DNA of 6,479 nucleotides, from positions 1 through 6,479 of the forward strand of contig JAHWJV010000208.1 of NCBI GenBank assembly GCA_019348265.1. Reading direction: 5' to 3'. Shown here piece after piece: positions 5,335-6,479 of this stretch. The stretch is from Gemmatimonadota bacterium (GTDB lineage Bacteria; Gemmatimonadota; Gemmatimonadetes; Longimicrobiales; Longimicrobiaceae). The notes beneath the pieces were generated by a model. The model ran no database searches. It was given only the letters and a program-made list of their open reading frames with translations, and was not told the origin of the DNA. Made by a program: the position numbers and the translations under genes. Numbering within the stretch: the stretch's first letter is position 1; every line of letters starts with the position of its first letter.

Positions 5335-6479
5335 TCAGCGCAGACGCTGAGAGTACACGGTACGGAAAGCCGACACTCCCGCGGTCATGCACGCGGATCG
5401 AGCCGCGCCCCTGGCGGGACAGCTAAGGAATCCCTCCGGAGCGGCGTCGACGAAGAGGGTTATTCCCCCGCTCTTCTCCACGACGAGGCGCATGTAGCCA
5501 GGCGCGGAGCGACCGAACACGAGGCCATTCGCCGCGTTCACCCTGGACAGCTTGCTCGCCGAGCCCGAAACCAGAGTGAAGTGGGGGTCGGTCGGCTCGA
5601 GCGCCCGGAAAACCTGCAGCGAGTGATCGTGCCCCGCCACGAAGGCGAACGGGGCGCGGGTGCGACTGAAGATCGCGCGGAGCCCATGCTCGAGGTCGCG
5701 GTACGGAATCGAACCGATGTCCTGGAGGATCGCGCCGCTCCGCACCAGCAGGTACTGCACGCCTACCGTTCTCCAGAAGGAGACGTCGCCTCCGTGGGGC
5801 CCGGCGGTTCGGAGTGGGTGATGCGCCACCATCACCACATGGCGCTCGCGGGCGGTCCGTAGCGCCGCCTCGACCGAGTCCAGCACCACTGCGTGATCCG
5901 CGTGTGCCGCGCCTCCGGCCAGGAGCCACCAGGCCGTATCGAGGATGGTAAGGCGGATGCTCTCCCCCAGGTCCACGACGAACGGGCCGCCGGTCCCGGC
6001 GTTCGGTACGAGTCGCACGCCCGCGCCCGTCGCGGCACGCACCCGGCCGAGCAGGTCGTCCAGGTGCTTGAGCCGCTGAAACCCCTCGAAATCGTCCTTC
6101 ATCCCCCAATCGTGATTGCCCGCCACGAAATAGCCCTGTGCCTTTCGTTTGCGCGCCTTGGGGCCGCTCAACAGACGGACCTGATCCACCAGGACGGAGG
6201 AATCCCTCGGGAACTCCGGGGAGCCGGGTGGATGGAGCCCCAGGGGATAGATGTTGTCTCCAAGGAAGAGCACGGTCACGGCGGAATCCCGCCCCAGGCT
6301 CTCCGCCCACCCCTCGATCTCAGCCTCCAGGCGGGGCAAGACCACAATGCCGTCATCGCCGATGGCGAATCCGTGATGCCCATGGAGATAGGTGGAACCG
6401 CGCAGCTTCGCGACTCGCAACCAGCGGGCGTCACCGCGATTGACAGCGGTGTTGCCGAGCTGAATGACGCCATCGACAT
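5335..6479 (-). CDS. Metallophosphoesterase, purple acid phosphatase/TRAP-like, N-terminus beyond window
   Basis: A two-metal phosphohydrolase. Counting from a TTG at 6420, all five calcineurin-like motifs occur in order: GDDG (21-24), GDNIYP (54-59), GNHDW (101-105), AHHP (199-202) and GHDHSLQ (263-269). GDNxY and GHDHxLQ are closer to purple acid phosphatases than to generic calcineurin-like enzymes. DTAWWL (161-166) is also characteristic of bacterial members of this type. The frame stays open upstream of the TTG to the right edge and reads protein-like (VIQLGNTAVNRGDARWL), so the gene is partial and the TTG is not a convincing start. The tail has two cysteines (334, 344), possibly a disulfide if exported; no signal peptide can be judged. 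The substrate is unknown, and it has no evident link to the leftward genes. Confidence 0.85.
   Translation of the reverse strand, partial: VDGVIQLGNTAVNRGDARWLRVAKLRGSTYLHGHHGFAIGDDGIVVLPRLEAEIEGWAESLGRDSAVTVLFLGDNIYPLGLHPPGSPEFPRDSSVLVDQVRLLSGPKARKRKAQGYFVAGNHDWGMKDDFEGFQRLKHLDDLLGRVRAATGAGVRLVPNAGTGGPFVVDLGESIRLTILDTAWWLLAGGAAHADHAVVLDSVEAALRTARERHVVMVAHHPLRTAGPHGGDVSFWRTVGVQYLLVRSGAILQDIGSIPYRDLEHGLRAIFSRTRAPFAFVAGHDHSLQVFRALEPTDPHFTLVSGSASKLSRVNAANGLVFGRSAPGYMRLVVEKSGGITLFVDAAPEGFLSCPARGAARSACMTAGVSAFRTVYSQRLR

Noticed and set aside
5423..6310. Minus-strand 295-codon open frame overlapping the phosphatase
   Set aside because: It is an out-of-frame shadow, rich in Arg, Gly and Pro. The phosphatase frame carries all five catalytic motifs.

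Overview
The window is GC-rich and comes from a Gram-negative bacterium. It carries a lipoprotein signal peptide (lipobox LLAAC), Sec-type signal peptides, a periplasmic-type PQQ sugar dehydrogenase and a CxxCH cytochrome c. Synonymous third positions are mostly G or C. The mix of exported beta-propellers, a MauG/CCP-like cytochrome and a purple-acid-phosphatase-like enzyme would suit Gemmatimonadota, Acidobacteriota or a related soil lineage. That placement is inference, because no marker gene is present.

Plus-strand block (1-2746): a 5'-truncated aldose-type PQQ sugar dehydrogenase runs in from the left edge. After a perfect 13-bp hairpin comes an exported SMP-30/gluconolactonase-like beta-propeller, then a small cytoplasmic cupin. 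A sugar dehydrogenase makes lactones and SMP-30 enzymes can hydrolyse them, so the first two may act in sequence in the periplasm. A strong 12-bp hairpin at 2809-2835 closes the block.

Middle (2879-4698): an intact minus-strand di-heme c-type cytochrome lipoprotein (3214-4473) lies between pieces of gene debris. Downstream of it are a minus-strand remnant with an alpha/beta-hydrolase C-terminus (2879-3113) and an unidentified plus-strand fragment with very high GC3 (3112-3213). Immediately upstream is a cupredoxin gene reduced to its signal peptide plus its last ~30 residues in another frame (4502-4698). The cupredoxin and cytochrome look like the remains of a two-gene redox operon, in which the copper protein would have exchanged electrons with the cytochrome.

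Upstream of that operon (4699-5334) are about 640 bases with no convincing gene. They hold a near-consensus sigma-70 promoter facing the operon (TTGACA, 17-nt spacer, TATACC) and several inverted repeats. The right end (5335-6479) is a minus-strand metallophosphoesterase of the purple-acid-phosphatase type, cut by the window edge.

I found no defence, mobile or otherwise new multi-gene system. The most notable signal is the combination of broken genes around an intact cytochrome that keeps a good promoter.
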